Positions 17,974 to 26,815 of a stretch of DNA of 64,000 bases are shown in pieces. The stretch is taken from positions 930,001 through 994,000 of the forward strand of contig CAVYPR010000001.1 of NCBI GenBank assembly GCA_963770505.1, in the 5' to 3' direction. Origin of the DNA: CAVYPR01 sp963770505 (GTDB lineage Bacteria > Actinomycetota > Acidimicrobiia > Acidimicrobiales > RAAP-2). The stretch's first letter is position 1. The number at the start of each line of letters is the position of its first letter. The notes beneath the pieces were generated by a model, which saw nothing but the letters and a program-made list of their open reading frames with translations, was not told where the DNA came from and ran no database searches. The translations under genes were made by a program, and so were the position numbers.

Positions 17974-19746
17974 ATGCGCGAACGTCCAGGCGAGACGAGT
18001 CGTGATCTTCTGAACCGATCGTTCTCTCGCCGACAGTTCCTCACCGCATCGGCGGCAGCGGCGGCGGCATTGGGCGTCGCCGAATGGACTCCGGCATTTC
18101 GGGTCCCGGCTGGTGCGCAGCAGAGCACGCTACCGATGCCACCAGACTTTCCCCCTTCCATCGCGCTGTACCAGCAGGCCTTCGAGAATTGGTCGGGCGA
18201 GATCGTGCTGGAGAACGCCTGGACGTGTGCCCCAGAATCAGATGCTCAGGTCATAGCGCTGGCAAACTGGGCATATCCGGCCGCCTACCAAGTTCGGGCT
18301 CGGGGCATGATGCACAACTGGTCCCCCCTCGTTCTTCCGGTCGACTCCAGCGGTGCCAATCTCATTCTCGCGGACACGATCCAGCACCTCACTTCGGTGA
18401 CCATCGATCCTTCGGGCTCACCGGCCACCGTGACCGCTCAGACCGGCATCACCATGGACACACTGCTCCAGAAACTGGAAGACGCCGGACTCGGACTAAC
18501 TGCGCATCCCGCGCCCGGAGATATCACCATCGGAGGAGCGCTGGCGATCGACGGCCACGGAACCGCCGTGCCCGCCATCGGCGAGACGTTGCTTCCCGGA
18601 CACACCTACGGCTCACTCAGCAATCTGATCCTTTCGCTCACTGCAGTTGTCTGGAGCTCTTCAGAGGGTCAATATGTGCTTCAGACCTTCGAGCGATCCG
18701 ATCCAGCGATTCAGCCACTCCTCACCCATCTTGGTCGCACTTTCATCACTGAAGTGACCTTGCAGGTCGGTGCAAACACGAGGCTGCGTTGTCAGAGTTT
18801 CGTGGATGTGGCAGCGAGCGCCCTCTTCGGGGCACCCGGGTCGAGCTCACAGACGTTCGACAGTTACGTGGACGAGTCTGGGCGGGTAGAGACGATTTGG
18901 TTCCCATTCACCAGCGCGCCGTGGCTCAAAGTGTGGACGGTGGCCCCGCAGGAGCCACTCCTCTCGAGAGAAGTGACGACGCCTTACAACTACGTCTTCT
19001 CCGACGTGATTCCCCAGTCGCTCTCCGATCTCATCAAAGCCATCTTGGACGGCGACGTCTCGGTGACCCCAACGTTCGGCCAAGCCGAACTTGAGATCGT
19101 CGCCGCTGGACTCCTCGGCACCTTGACCGCCGACATCTGGGGCTGGGCCAAGGATCTCCTTCTCTACGTGAAGCCGACCACGCTCAGGGTCACTGCCAAC
19201 GGCTACGCAGTGCTGACGAGCAGATCGAACATCCAACAAGTCATCTACGATTTCACGATCTTCTACCAGAGCCAGGTGGCGGCGTACCAGGCCCAGGGCA
19301 ACTACCCCATGAACGGCCCGGTCGAAATCCGGGTGACGGGCCTGGATTCTCCGTCGGACGTCGAGATCACTGGAGCACTGTCTCCCCAACTGTCGGCCCT
19401 GCGCCCACGACCCGATCACCCCGACTGGAACGTAGCCGTGTGGTTCGACATCCTCACGATGCCGGGGACGCCCTACTCCGACCAGTTCTACCGTGACATC
19501 GAGCAGTGGATGTTCTCGCATTACACCGGGTCGTATGCCGCGGTCCGACCCGAGTGGTCCAAGGGTTGGGCCTACACGACAAGCGCTGCTTGGGCTGACT
19601 CGACCGTGCTTGGTACCACGATTCCAAACACCATCAATGCTGGGCAGAGCTCCGGCGACAATTGGACATCAGCGCTGGCGACCCTCGATCGCTACGACCC
19701 TCACCGCGTCTTCAGCAATGCATTTCTCGACGTCTTCATGCCTTGA
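17974..19746 (+). CDS. Cholesterol oxidase of the covalent-FAD (VAO) type, Tat-exported
   Basis: A 590-residue flavoenzyme. The Tat signal SRRQFLTASAAAAAALG is at about residues 17-35. The FAD-binding domain (VAO/PCMH type) contains VRARGMMHNWSPLVLP, where His114 matches the histidine carrying covalent FAD in type II cholesterol oxidase of Brevibacterium. It is followed by AHPAPGDITIGGALAIDGHGTAVPA. The rest is the substrate-binding domain of that family. The expected reaction is oxidation of 3-beta-hydroxysterol to the 4-en-3-one with release of H2O2, outside the cell. ATG at 17974 has GGAG 8 bases upstream and is preferred to TTG at 17953. The gene is visibly less GC-rich than its flanks, which fits acquisition by transfer. 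Confidence 0.85.
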   Translation: MRERPGETSRDLLNRSFSRRQFLTASAAAAAALGVAEWTPAFRVPAGAQQSTLPMPPDFPPSIALYQQAFENWSGEIVLENAWTCAPESDAQVIALANWAYPAAYQVRARGMMHNWSPLVLPVDSSGANLILADTIQHLTSVTIDPSGSPATVTAQTGITMDTLLQKLEDAGLGLTAHPAPGDITIGGALAIDGHGTAVPAIGETLLPGHTYGSLSNLILSLTAVVWSSSEGQYVLQTFERSDPAIQPLLTHLGRTFITEVTLQVGANTRLRCQSFVDVAASALFGAPGSSSQTFDSYVDESGRVETIWFPFTSAPWLKVWTVAPQEPLLSREVTTPYNYVFSDVIPQSLSDLIKAILDGDVSVTPTFGQAELEIVAAGLLGTLTADIWGWAKDLLLYVKPTTLRVTANGYAVLTSRSNIQQVIYDFTIFYQSQVAAYQAQGNYPMNGPVEIRVTGLDSPSDVEITGALSPQLSALRPRPDHPDWNVAVWFDILTMPGTPYSDQFYRDIEQWMFSHYTGSYAAVRPEWSKGWAYTTSAAWADSTVLGTTIPNTINAGQSSGDNWTSALATLDRYDPHRVFSNAFLDVFMP

Positions 19747-19778
19747 CTGAAGTCTGACCATCCGCCTCGCGTTGCCGC

Positions 19779-19800
19779 AAAAAAACCAACCATCTGATGG
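19779..19800 (-). terminator. Weak stem followed by T7 downstream of the SDR gene
   Basis: Read leftward, CCAT-CAG-ATGG forms a 4-bp stem with a 3-base loop, followed by TTGG and seven Ts. It lies 20 bases past the SDR stop and 33 bases from the convergent oxidase stop. The stem is short, so this is a weak candidate. Confidence 0.3.
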
Positions 19801-19820
19801 GCGCCTGTCCGGCAGAGTGG

Positions 19821-20627
19821 TCAGGGCGTTGAGGAATCGAATCGCGCGGCCAATGCTGCGGCCTCCTTCGAGGTATTCCGGAGCAGGCCCGCGTGGTACA
19901 GCCTCGGCGACACGGACCGGACGGCGACTCCAATACGCAGCCAACGGGGCAGGGTCTGCTCGAATCTGTCGCCCTCAATGGCTTCGACTACGGCATGGGC
20001 GATTCGCTCGGCTCGAAGCGGCCGGGGGACGGAACGCTGGAACGGCACTCCTCGTGCCTCAGCGAACTTCGTAGCCACTGGGCCAGGGTTCACGAGCGAG
20101 ACGCCAATGCCCAAGGCCTGGACTTCGGCGGCGAGAGACTCGCTCAGCCCTACGACCGCGAATTTCGAGGCTGAATAGGCTGCCTCGAAAGGGGCGCCCA
20201 GGCGCCCGGCGATCGAAGCAATGTTCACGATGTGACCGCGGCGACGCTCCACCATCGCGGGGAGCACCGCCAAGGTCGCGTTGACCGTGCCCAGGTAATT
20301 CACCCGCATCAGGCGTTCAAAGAGACCCGTCTCCTGGTCGAGCATCGCGCCGTAGGCACCGATTCCGGCATTGTTCACGAGGATGTCGGGCATACCGAGC
20401 TTCTCCGTAATGTCCGTCACCGCACGTTCGACCTGGTCCATTTCGGCGACATCGGCGACGGCGAAGGCAGCTCGAGATCCCAGTGCGCTGCACGCTGCAT
20501 CTAGTTCCGGGCCCGATCTGGCTACCAGCCCGACAGCGCACCCCCGCGCATGGAGGGCGCAGGCAGTGGCGTGGCCAATACCGTGGGACGCACCCGTGAT
20601 CAGTGCGACAGATCCATCTAGTTTCAC
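19821..20627 (-). CDS. Short-chain dehydrogenase/reductase (SDR)
   Basis: A 268-residue classical SDR. The NAD(P) motif is TGASHGIG (residues 11-18), the structural motif is NNAGIGAYG, and the catalytic set includes Ser in NIASIAGR, Tyr151 and Lys155 in YSASK. PGPVATKF follows, as in many SDRs. It oxidises or reduces an unknown alcohol/ketone. Proximity to the cholesterol oxidase (convergent, 75 bases apart) makes a steroid or lipid substrate possible, but this is only context. The GTG start at 20627 is chosen because GGAGG lies 7 bases upstream; the open frame extends further but lacks homology. Confidence 0.88.
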   Translation of the reverse strand: MKLDGSVALITGASHGIGHATACALHARGCAVGLVARSGPELDAACSALGSRAAFAVADVAEMDQVERAVTDITEKLGMPDILVNNAGIGAYGAMLDQETGLFERLMRVNYLGTVNATLAVLPAMVERRRGHIVNIASIAGRLGAPFEAAYSASKFAVVGLSESLAAEVQALGIGVSLVNPGPVATKFAEARGVPFQRSVPRPLRAERIAHAVVEAIEGDRFEQTLPRWLRIGVAVRSVSPRLYHAGLLRNTSKEAAALAARFDSSTP

Positions 20628-20910
20628 CGCAGCACCTCCGTACCTCTGACATCGAACGTAAGCGGTGTCCAAGCGAAAACCCACACCACCGAAACCAAAC
20701 GAAGCACAGGAGTGATCTCTACGCCACCCGAGAGACCCGCGACCGAAGATCATCGCGGCTCGCCTGGCACATTGGTTCTCTTCTCTCGAGTGGAAGTACC
20801 CGCTGTGTGGGGGCTGCAGTCTCGCGCTCACGGGGTCCACGGGCCGATGAGCGACTGTCGCCAAGCTAGACGCCATGGGCGAGGACGTGAATCTCCTACT
20901 CCAGGCTCTT

Positions 20911-23139
20911 CTACCCTACGGCGATACCCACCACTGGCTTGTTGAGTGGCTGGCCCCCCATCGAACCGTAGAATTGGGCGTTGCCGAAGGCGAACAATCC
21001 ACCGTCGCTGGCCACCTCCCAGTAGCCGCCGCCTGTCGGGGTTGCGGCCATGCCGACGATCGACTTGTTGAGGTGTTGCCCGCCCATCGAGCCGTAGAAC
21101 TGGGCGTTACCGAAGGCGAACAGGCCGCCGTCGGAGGCGACCTCCCAGTAGCCGCCGCCTGTCGGGGTTGCGGCCATGCCGACGATCGGCTTGTTGAGGT
21201 GTTGCCCGCCCATCGAGCCGTGGAACTGGGCGTTGCCGAAGGCGAACAGCCCGCCGTCGGACGCGACCTCCCAGTAGCCGCCGCCTGTCGGAGTCACGGC
21301 CATGCCGACTATCGGCTCATTTAGGAGCTGGCCGCCCATCGAGCCGTGGAAGGCGGCGTCGCCGAAGGCGAACAGTCCCCCGTCGCTGGCCACTTCCCAG
21401 TAGCCCTCGCCCGAGGGAGTCACAGCCATGCCGACGACCGGTTTGTTCAGCGGCTGCCCGCCCATTGAGCCGTGGAAGGCGGCGTCGCCGAAAGCGAACA
21501 GCCCGCCGTCGGAGGCGACCTCCCAGTAGCCGCCGGCGTCAGGGGTTGCCGCCAGTCCGACGACCGGTTTGTTGAGGGCGATCGAACCGGTCGAGCCACA
21601 GAACGGCAGGTTGCCGAAGTTGAAGATGCCTCCGTCAGAGCCCGACATGTAGTAGCCGTAGGGAGTGCCGGCCGGGGCCGTGCACGGCACCTGGGTGCTC
21701 GCGGGCGCGGAGCTGGCGGTACCAGTGAGCTGGGGGTCGTGGTGGAACATGGGCCATGCCCCGGCCCCGTTCACAGAGGATCCATCCGACCCGGAAATCT
21801 CGTAGTGGGTGATCCCACCGGCTCCGGCCACGGTGATCCCGATCGTGCCGTTCGGGTCCTCGGTCACCAAGGGGGCGTTCTGGCTCGAGCCGGCCGGAAG
21901 GGTGGCCAGTAGCTTGCCTGTGCGTCCGTCGAGGATCTCGTCACCCGAGTACGAGGGGACGATGATGTCCTGCGCTCCTGTGCCCGTGAGGTCGGCGGTC
22001 ACCACCGACCCGCTGCCGCCGGCCGGCTCGTGCCATATGGGCTGTCCGGTTGTGCCATTGAGCACCCAGACGGTCCCTCCAGCGTTTTCGACCACCTGGA
22101 GCTGGCCGTTTCCCAGCACGTCGGCCAGGGCGGGGCTGCTTGTGGTGCTGCCACCCAGGTTCTCCTCCCAACGCAGGTTGCAGTGGGAGTCGATGGCGAT
22201 CAGCTGGTCCGTGTCCGACGCGCCCGAGAAGTAGCTGCCGAAGCCCGCGACGATGCCGATGGCCGAGCCACCGTCGAGGATGTCGCCGACCGCCGGCGAG
22301 GACTGCACCACCTGATTCGTTGTGTACTGGCAGACCAGGCCGCCGCTGGGCTGGGGCTGGCCGACGTTGCCCGTGGGGTTGAGCACCCGCAAGTGGCCGC
22401 CATTCTGGTACTGGGTGCCGTAGGCGAACCCCTGCGACGAGGCGTTTCCCTCGATGATGTCGTCCTGGCCGTTGCCATAGAGGTCGTCGAGCGCCGGGGT
22501 GGAGAAGCTGCTGTCGGCTTGGAACCAGGGGAATCCGGGAAGGACGCCGCCGCTCCCGGCTGTCATCGCGTACTCCTCTTCGCCGAGCGACCCGGCGACC
22601 ACGTCGGTACCGCCTTGCAGGTCGCCCACGGCCATCGAGGCCATGACGCCGTTGTGTGGATACGGGTCGGTGGACGGGTTCGATTCCTGGACGAACCATT
22701 GGTTGCCACCCTGCGGCGTGATGGCCTGGTAGCCGCCGACGTAGGGGTCTTGGGCGTCGCCGACGCTCACGAAGACCGAGTCCAAGCTGCCTGTCGCGGC
22801 CGGCGCGACCGACGGGGTGGACTCGACCGGCGCCCCGGCATTGTACGGCCATCCGGGCACCTGCGCCCCGTTGGCCAGGTAGAAGGCGTTCACGTATCCG
22901 CTCTCGTCGCCGACCACGACAGCCGGGCCACCGGGAAGATTTGCGACATTGGGTGACGAGAACTCGACGTACCCCGCCGCCCTCGCCGTCCACTGCTGCT
23001 GGATTGTTAGTGATGACGACCCTAGAGGCACGGCCGCCGTAGGGGCTATCTGGATCCCCACTGCTGCCACGACCAAAGGCACTACAAGGACCACGGCCCA
23101 AAACCGCGCCAATCGGCGCTTCACCCGCTCGCTACCCAC
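20911..23139 (-). CDS. Secreted FG-GAP/VCBS-type propeller protein with C-terminal 'DGGxFxFG' repeats
   Basis: A 742-residue exported protein with a signal segment at about 10-35. Residues 45-480 form a beta-propeller of FG-GAP-like blades: SMAVGDLQGGTDVVAGS, PALDDLYGNGQDDIIEG, SPALADVLGNGQLQVVENA, VTADLTGTGAQDIIVPS. After a short linker and a Cys pair, six units of 42 residues follow, each GGGYWEVASDGGLFAFG plus a SMGGQxLNKPIVGM strand. There is no catalytic motif. GTG at 23139 has GGAAGGTGGG about 8 bases upstream. The protein probably acts in binding or adhesion at the cell surface. The C-terminal repeats are the closest relatives of those in the GH43-like protein. Confidence 0.78.
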   Translation of the reverse strand: MGSERVKRRLARFWAVVLVVPLVVAAVGIQIAPTAAVPLGSSSLTIQQQWTARAAGYVEFSSPNVANLPGGPAVVVGDESGYVNAFYLANGAQVPGWPYNAGAPVESTPSVAPAATGSLDSVFVSVGDAQDPYVGGYQAITPQGGNQWFVQESNPSTDPYPHNGVMASMAVGDLQGGTDVVAGSLGEEEYAMTAGSGGVLPGFPWFQADSSFSTPALDDLYGNGQDDIIEGNASSQGFAYGTQYQNGGHLRVLNPTGNVGQPQPSGGLVCQYTTNQVVQSSPAVGDILDGGSAIGIVAGFGSYFSGASDTDQLIAIDSHCNLRWEENLGGSTTSSPALADVLGNGQLQVVENAGGTVWVLNGTTGQPIWHEPAGGSGSVVTADLTGTGAQDIIVPSYSGDEILDGRTGKLLATLPAGSSQNAPLVTEDPNGTIGITVAGAGGITHYEISGSDGSSVNGAGAWPMFHHDPQLTGTASSAPASTQVPCTAPAGTPYGYYMSGSDGGIFNFGNLPFCGSTGSIALNKPVVGLAATPDAGGYWEVASDGGLFAFGDAAFHGSMGGQPLNKPVVGMAVTPSGEGYWEVASDGGLFAFGDAAFHGSMGGQLLNEPIVGMAVTPTGGGYWEVASDGGLFAFGNAQFHGSMGGQHLNKPIVGMAATPTGGGYWEVASDGGLFAFGNAQFYGSMGGQHLNKSIVGMAATPTGGGYWEVASDGGLFAFGNAQFYGSMGGQPLNKPVVGIAVG
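20917..21600 (-). repeat. Near-identical 126-bp tandem repeats
   Basis: The sequence tgggcgtt recurs at 20975, 21101 and 21227, exactly 126 bases apart, within long nearly identical blocks (for example gaggcgacctcccagtagcc). Five to six copies are present. Copies here are more alike at the DNA level than codon conservation would require, suggesting recent duplication or gene conversion. Confidence 0.85.
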
Positions 23140-23220
23140 CAGCTAGCCCACCTTCCGCCACTTCAGCCTGCGCCATGGGGATTCAACCCCCTGCGTTGCA
23201 GCGTGTTTTCGGTTGATGAA

Positions 23221-23248
23221 TCGTTACGTAATCCCCAATGAAAGTCAA
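23221..23248 (-). promoter_or_regulatory. Promoter candidate for the FG-GAP propeller gene
   Basis: Read leftward: TTGACT, a 16-base spacer, then TAACGA. The -35 matches the SigA-type consensus in five of six positions, and the -10 is weaker. The start of transcription would fall near 23214, giving a leader of about 75 bases with two short stem-loops before the GTG at 23139. Confidence 0.45.
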
Positions 23249-23282
23249 CCGTTCTCACGAAGCGGACGCTCAAAAACATTTG

Positions 23283-23311
23283 TTGAACGCTCGAGGTGTT
23301 TTCGGTAGTAA
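23283..23311 (+). promoter_or_regulatory. Promoter candidate facing the PQQ-propeller gene
   Basis: TTGAAC, a 17-base spacer and TAGTAA match SigA-type hexamers with ideal spacing. The start codon it would serve is about 400 bases downstream, so a long leader or a second promoter would be needed. Confidence 0.4.
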
Positions 23312-23713
23312 GGACATCCGGTAAGTCATTGACGATGTATTCGGCCCTCGTTCAGGAGATGTGCGATTCAGCCATGCGACCTCGACGGCGGCATCTGAGA
23401 GAGCGTAAGAGGAGGTCCCGGCTCCATCTGACTACATGCAGCGACGGCCTGACCCAAATGTCGGACACGGCCTTTCTGAGGCCCCCAGGGGTCCCGGCGC
23501 CACCGTCTCGTGAATGGCCATCCCCGCCCTGGAAGCCCGTGGAGCCATCATGGTTGGTGCTGGAGGTGACGGAGGCACTAGTACCGCACGCGTTTCCACA
23601 ATCCTGTGGGCCCTATAGACCGAGTAATACACCTTCCAAAACTCGGAACTGCATCTAAAGTGACCAACACCAGTTCCGCTCGACAGGAGACTCGCGTCAC
23701 CTGTGAACACAAG

Positions 23714-25270
23714 ATGAAGACCAGAGCTTCCTTGACTGGGCGGGTTCACCGCACGGCGGCTTTGCTCGTGGCTGTGGGCATAGCCGGGGTCATTGTCGTC
23801 TCGGGAGCCCCCGTCGCTTCTGCCACGACAACAGCGTCCGGCTCGTGGCCGTATGCGAATGGGGACCTCGCCAACACCCGAGATGCTCAGGGATCACTCA
23901 TTTCGACGCAGAACGTGGACACACTCAAAGAAGTCTGGAGCTTCACGCTGAGGGGGTGGACGCCTCACAAGCTCGGTTACTTCGCCGCAGCTCCGATCAT
24001 CCAGAGCGGCGTCGTCTATCTCCAAGACCTCGGCGCGAACGTGTACGCGTTGGATCTCTCAACTGGTGCGCTGAAGTGGGAGCACGCCTGTACTCCGACC
24101 GAGAAGGTCCGGACCGGACCGAATGGTGTCGCAGTCGTCGACGGAACGGTGTACGGAGAATGTTCGCAAGCGGCCTTTGCCCTGGATGCGGCAACCGGCC
24201 GAGTGATCTGGAGCAAGAGCAACCTCCTCACCAAAGGACAGGGCACCTTTGGCATTCAGCCCCAAGTGGCGACAGGGCGGATCTACCTGGCGAGCCAGGC
24301 TGGGACGGGGCCCGGCGGAGGAGTACTCCTCGCCCTGAATGCGTCGACGGGCGCCCTGCTTTGGAAGTTCAACACGGTCCTTGGTCCTGACCAGGGCGTA
24401 GAGGCGCTCGGACTTGGTTCCGGTGGCGCCTGGGAGACGCCTCTCGTCGGCGGTGACGGCTCGGTGACGTACGGCATCGGCAACCCGTATCAAACCGCCG
24501 CTGAGGCCATCGCACACCCATCCGCGCAGCTCTACACGGACAGCGACGTGGATCTCACAGCGGCGACCGGCAAGCTGCGCTGGTACTACCAAGGAGTGCC
24601 TGACGACTTCAAGGACTACGACATGCAAGCTTCGCCAATCTCGGCGACCGTCAACGGGACCCCCGTCGTCATCGGCAGCGGGAAGATGGGCTATGTCTAC
24701 GAGATGAACGCCACCACGGGACAGCTGCTCTGGAAGACGCCCGTCGGGAAGCACAACGGACACGACGATGACTCACTCCGAGCCCTCGATCACGAGAGCA
24801 CGCTGAAGGCGCCCTACACGTACCTTCCAGGATCACTGGGCGGTGTGCTGACCAACATGGCTCTTTCCGGCAACAGCGTCTACGTTGTGACCACCGACCA
24901 GGCCTACAAAGAGGCGACCTTGACACCAGGCGTCGGGACGACAGGCGTCGGGACGACCAGCGGTTTTCCTGCGGGCGAGGTGGAAGCGCTCAACCTTGTG
25001 ACCGGCAAGGTCGAATGGGATACGAAGGTCCCGACAGTGCCGCTCGGTGCCGCCACCGTGTCGAACGATCTCGTCTTCACCACGCTGTTCCGCGGAACAC
25101 TGGTCGCCATCGACGCGAACACGGGCGCTGTCGTCCATCTCCAGAAGCTGCCCACTTCGACGAACGCTCCGATCGCCATTGCCGGCAGGATGATCGTCGT
25201 CCCGGCGGGCGGTCCCACAACGAGCATCGACGGCGGAGATCCGCAGGTGGTGGCCTATTCGGTGCCATGA
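23714..25270 (+). CDS. Secreted PQQ-type beta-propeller protein
   Basis: A 518-residue exported protein. The signal is about residues 1-38 (ending VASATTT). The body is an eight-bladed propeller of PQQ-enzyme repeats: VYALDLSTGALKWEH, AFALDAATGRVIWSK, LLALNASTGALLWKF, DLTAATGKLRWYY, VEALNLVTGKVEWDT and VAIDANTGAVVHLQ. This is the fold of PQQ-dependent alcohol dehydrogenases. YDMQASPISA and GSGKMGYVYEMNATTGQLLWKT match the quinoprotein pattern. The vicinal Cys pair and cytochrome domain of classical dehydrogenases are not seen, so activity and cofactor are unproven. ATG at 23714 is the first start ahead of the signal; its ribosome site is weak. Confidence 0.75.
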   Translation: MKTRASLTGRVHRTAALLVAVGIAGVIVVSGAPVASATTTASGSWPYANGDLANTRDAQGSLISTQNVDTLKEVWSFTLRGWTPHKLGYFAAAPIIQSGVVYLQDLGANVYALDLSTGALKWEHACTPTEKVRTGPNGVAVVDGTVYGECSQAAFALDAATGRVIWSKSNLLTKGQGTFGIQPQVATGRIYLASQAGTGPGGGVLLALNASTGALLWKFNTVLGPDQGVEALGLGSGGAWETPLVGGDGSVTYGIGNPYQTAAEAIAHPSAQLYTDSDVDLTAATGKLRWYYQGVPDDFKDYDMQASPISATVNGTPVVIGSGKMGYVYEMNATTGQLLWKTPVGKHNGHDDDSLRALDHESTLKAPYTYLPGSLGGVLTNMALSGNSVYVVTTDQAYKEATLTPGVGTTGVGTTSGFPAGEVEALNLVTGKVEWDTKVPTVPLGAATVSNDLVFTTLFRGTLVAIDANTGAVVHLQKLPTSTNAPIAIAGRMIVVPAGGPTTSIDGGDPQVVAYSVP

Positions 25271-25510
25271 CACTGGCCGGTGGTCCGGCCTCGGTGCGGC
25301 TGGTGCCTGTGAAATCGGAGAGGATCCAGCTGTGTATTTGGATGGGGTCTACCTGTGATTCTCGAAGGGGTGCCCGCCGAACCTACAGAACCATCTTGGC
25401 TTCGGTGGCGAGAGCCTGTTGGGGCGGGGGATGTCCCTTGCCCCCTGCGGCCGGGTTGACCTCAGGGATAGCGGACAACCACCGACGGACCGGTCCATCG
25501 GGTCAACGCG

Positions 25511-25987
25511 TCACAGAAACCACGGTGGGACACTCTCGCTGCGTGCCGGTGCCGAGTCGACCATCTCGTCGGTCTGGCGCAGACGGTCCCCTAACTGCGA
25601 GATGATCTTCAGTGCGACCGAGGGAGTCGAGTAAAGAAGGCTGCTGAACTCTCGACTCGTCAGCACGAGCAGCCGGACGTCAGCATTGGCCACGACCGTG
25701 GCCGTTCTCCTGCCAAGGTCGAGTAGTGCCAACTCGCCGACCAGGGATCCTGGCCCCAGTGTGGCGAGCGCGACGCCCTCTCGTGAGGCGGTTACCGTAC
25801 CCTCGACGACGATGAAGGCCTCGTAACCAAACTCACCGAAGGTGGTGAGAACTTCACCGGACTCGGCTCGATGCTCGGTGGTGAGCGATGCAATCCGGCC
25901 AAGCTCAGTCTTGGTACAGCGAGAGAAGAGGTCGAGACCCCGGAGTAACTCGATCCGTTGGTTCTTGTGGAGATGGAACTTCGCCAT
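25511..25987 (-). CDS. Cyclic nucleotide-binding domain protein
   Basis: A 158-residue protein that is one cNMP-binding domain plus a short tail, with no DNA-binding helix-turn-helix. The phosphate-binding cassette reads GELALLDLGRRTATVVA, close to the consensus GExALLxxxxRxATVxA with the key Glu and Arg present, so cAMP or a related ligand could bind. It lacks an output domain and could act through protein contact. ATG at 25987 follows GGGAGG about 11 bases upstream. In-frame upstream codons carry no domain. Confidence 0.78.
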   Translation of the reverse strand: MAKFHLHKNQRIELLRGLDLFSRCTKTELGRIASLTTEHRAESGEVLTTFGEFGYEAFIVVEGTVTASREGVALATLGPGSLVGELALLDLGRRTATVVANADVRLLVLTSREFSSLLYSTPSVALKIISQLGDRLRQTDEMVDSAPARSESVPPWFL

Positions 25988-26572
25988 CGCGGTGAACACC
26001 TCCCACCTCTGCGTGACGCACTGAATTCTAGCCATACCTCGGTCGCCGCACACAGGACGAGCGGCCTGATCATCCCTGGTCAAACACCAGTGGGGCTCAT
26101 GCCTTGACCTCGATGATTCGTCCCACTCCGGTAGGTCCAGCGTCGCCGTGGCGAACTCACACATCGAGGGGCTGAGCGGTTGTGACCCCGTTCCCAACGG
26201 GTGCCGGTAGCCCACGGGCCGGCGGTACCCTTCAACTTCGCCTTTGCTCTGGTCGCCGGTGAGGTCCGTTCGTTCTCCGCACCCACGCTTGGCATCTCGG
26301 CAGGGACTTGCCGTCCGGCGTCCTGACGACCCCTACTCCATTGGCGAGGATGGTGGCACACACATAGTTACACCTTCTGTGCTGAGTACACCGCTGCTCT
26401 TCCCTGGTGGTGTGGTCGGGCGAGCCGACTGAATCCCCAGGTCAGCCGCAAGGCAGACCGCTCGTCGATTGTCTTGAGCGGGTCTGAGCACCAGGAAGGC
26501 CAGCCGGCACCGCCGAAAGAGCGGCCGGCCATGGACAATGCAGAACGCCAGATTGCCTTGTACGCTGGGTTC
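25988..26572. other. Intergenic region upstream of the cNMP-binding gene and the AbrB-like gene
   Basis: About 585 bases between divergent genes with no credible coding frame (the long frames are Arg/Ser/Pro-rich shadows). Promoters for both genes are expected here, but no clean hexamer pair was found. Confidence 0.4.
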
Positions 26573-26815
26573 ATGACGAACACCGGTGATGTCCGGGTCT
26601 CGCAGAGGGGCCAGATGAGCTTGCCGGCTCGAGCACGACACCGATGGGGGCTCGACGAGGGTGGGGAAGTTGGCTACCTCGACCTGGGAGATGCGGTGCT
26701 TTTGGTGCCCGGCGGGATCAAGCGCCTCCGGAGCCAACTCCTCGAAGCCGTGACCCAGGAGGAGTGGGAGCACGCCCGAGCGGGGTTCGACGACCCTGAT
26801 CTCGCCAACGAGTGA
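26573..26815 (+). CDS. AbrB/SpoVT-type DNA-binding protein (putative antitoxin)
   Basis: An 80-residue protein starting with a swapped-hinge beta-barrel of the AbrB/MazE type: VRVSQRGQMSLPARARHRWGLDEGGEVGYLDLGDAVLLVP. The tail has QLLEAVTQEEWEHARAGFDDPDLANE, an acidic segment that could bind a partner. The stop overlaps the start of the next gene (GTGA at 26812-26815). Antitoxins of this fold bind DNA as dimers and repress their own operon. ATG at 26573 is used; an in-frame ATG at 26531 is possible. Confidence 0.75.
   Translation: MTNTGDVRVSQRGQMSLPARARHRWGLDEGGEVGYLDLGDAVLLVPGGIKRLRSQLLEAVTQEEWEHARAGFDDPDLANE

Larger units (their letters stand above)
23140..23713. other. Divergent intergenic region with two promoter candidates
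   Basis: About 570 bases, among the most AT-rich in the window. It contains a leftward promoter candidate at 23221-23248 and a rightward one at 23283-23311. The 11-mer GTGTTTTCGGT occurs twice (23203-23213 and 23296-23306). The leftward leader has two small stems (CTGC-AAC-GCAG and GGGG-TTGAAT-CCCC). No gene is credible here. Confidence 0.5.

Noticed and set aside
12960..21600. Possible CRISPR array because of regular repeats
   Set aside because: The 126-bp units are in-frame protein-coding repeats with no spacer diversity and no cas genes.
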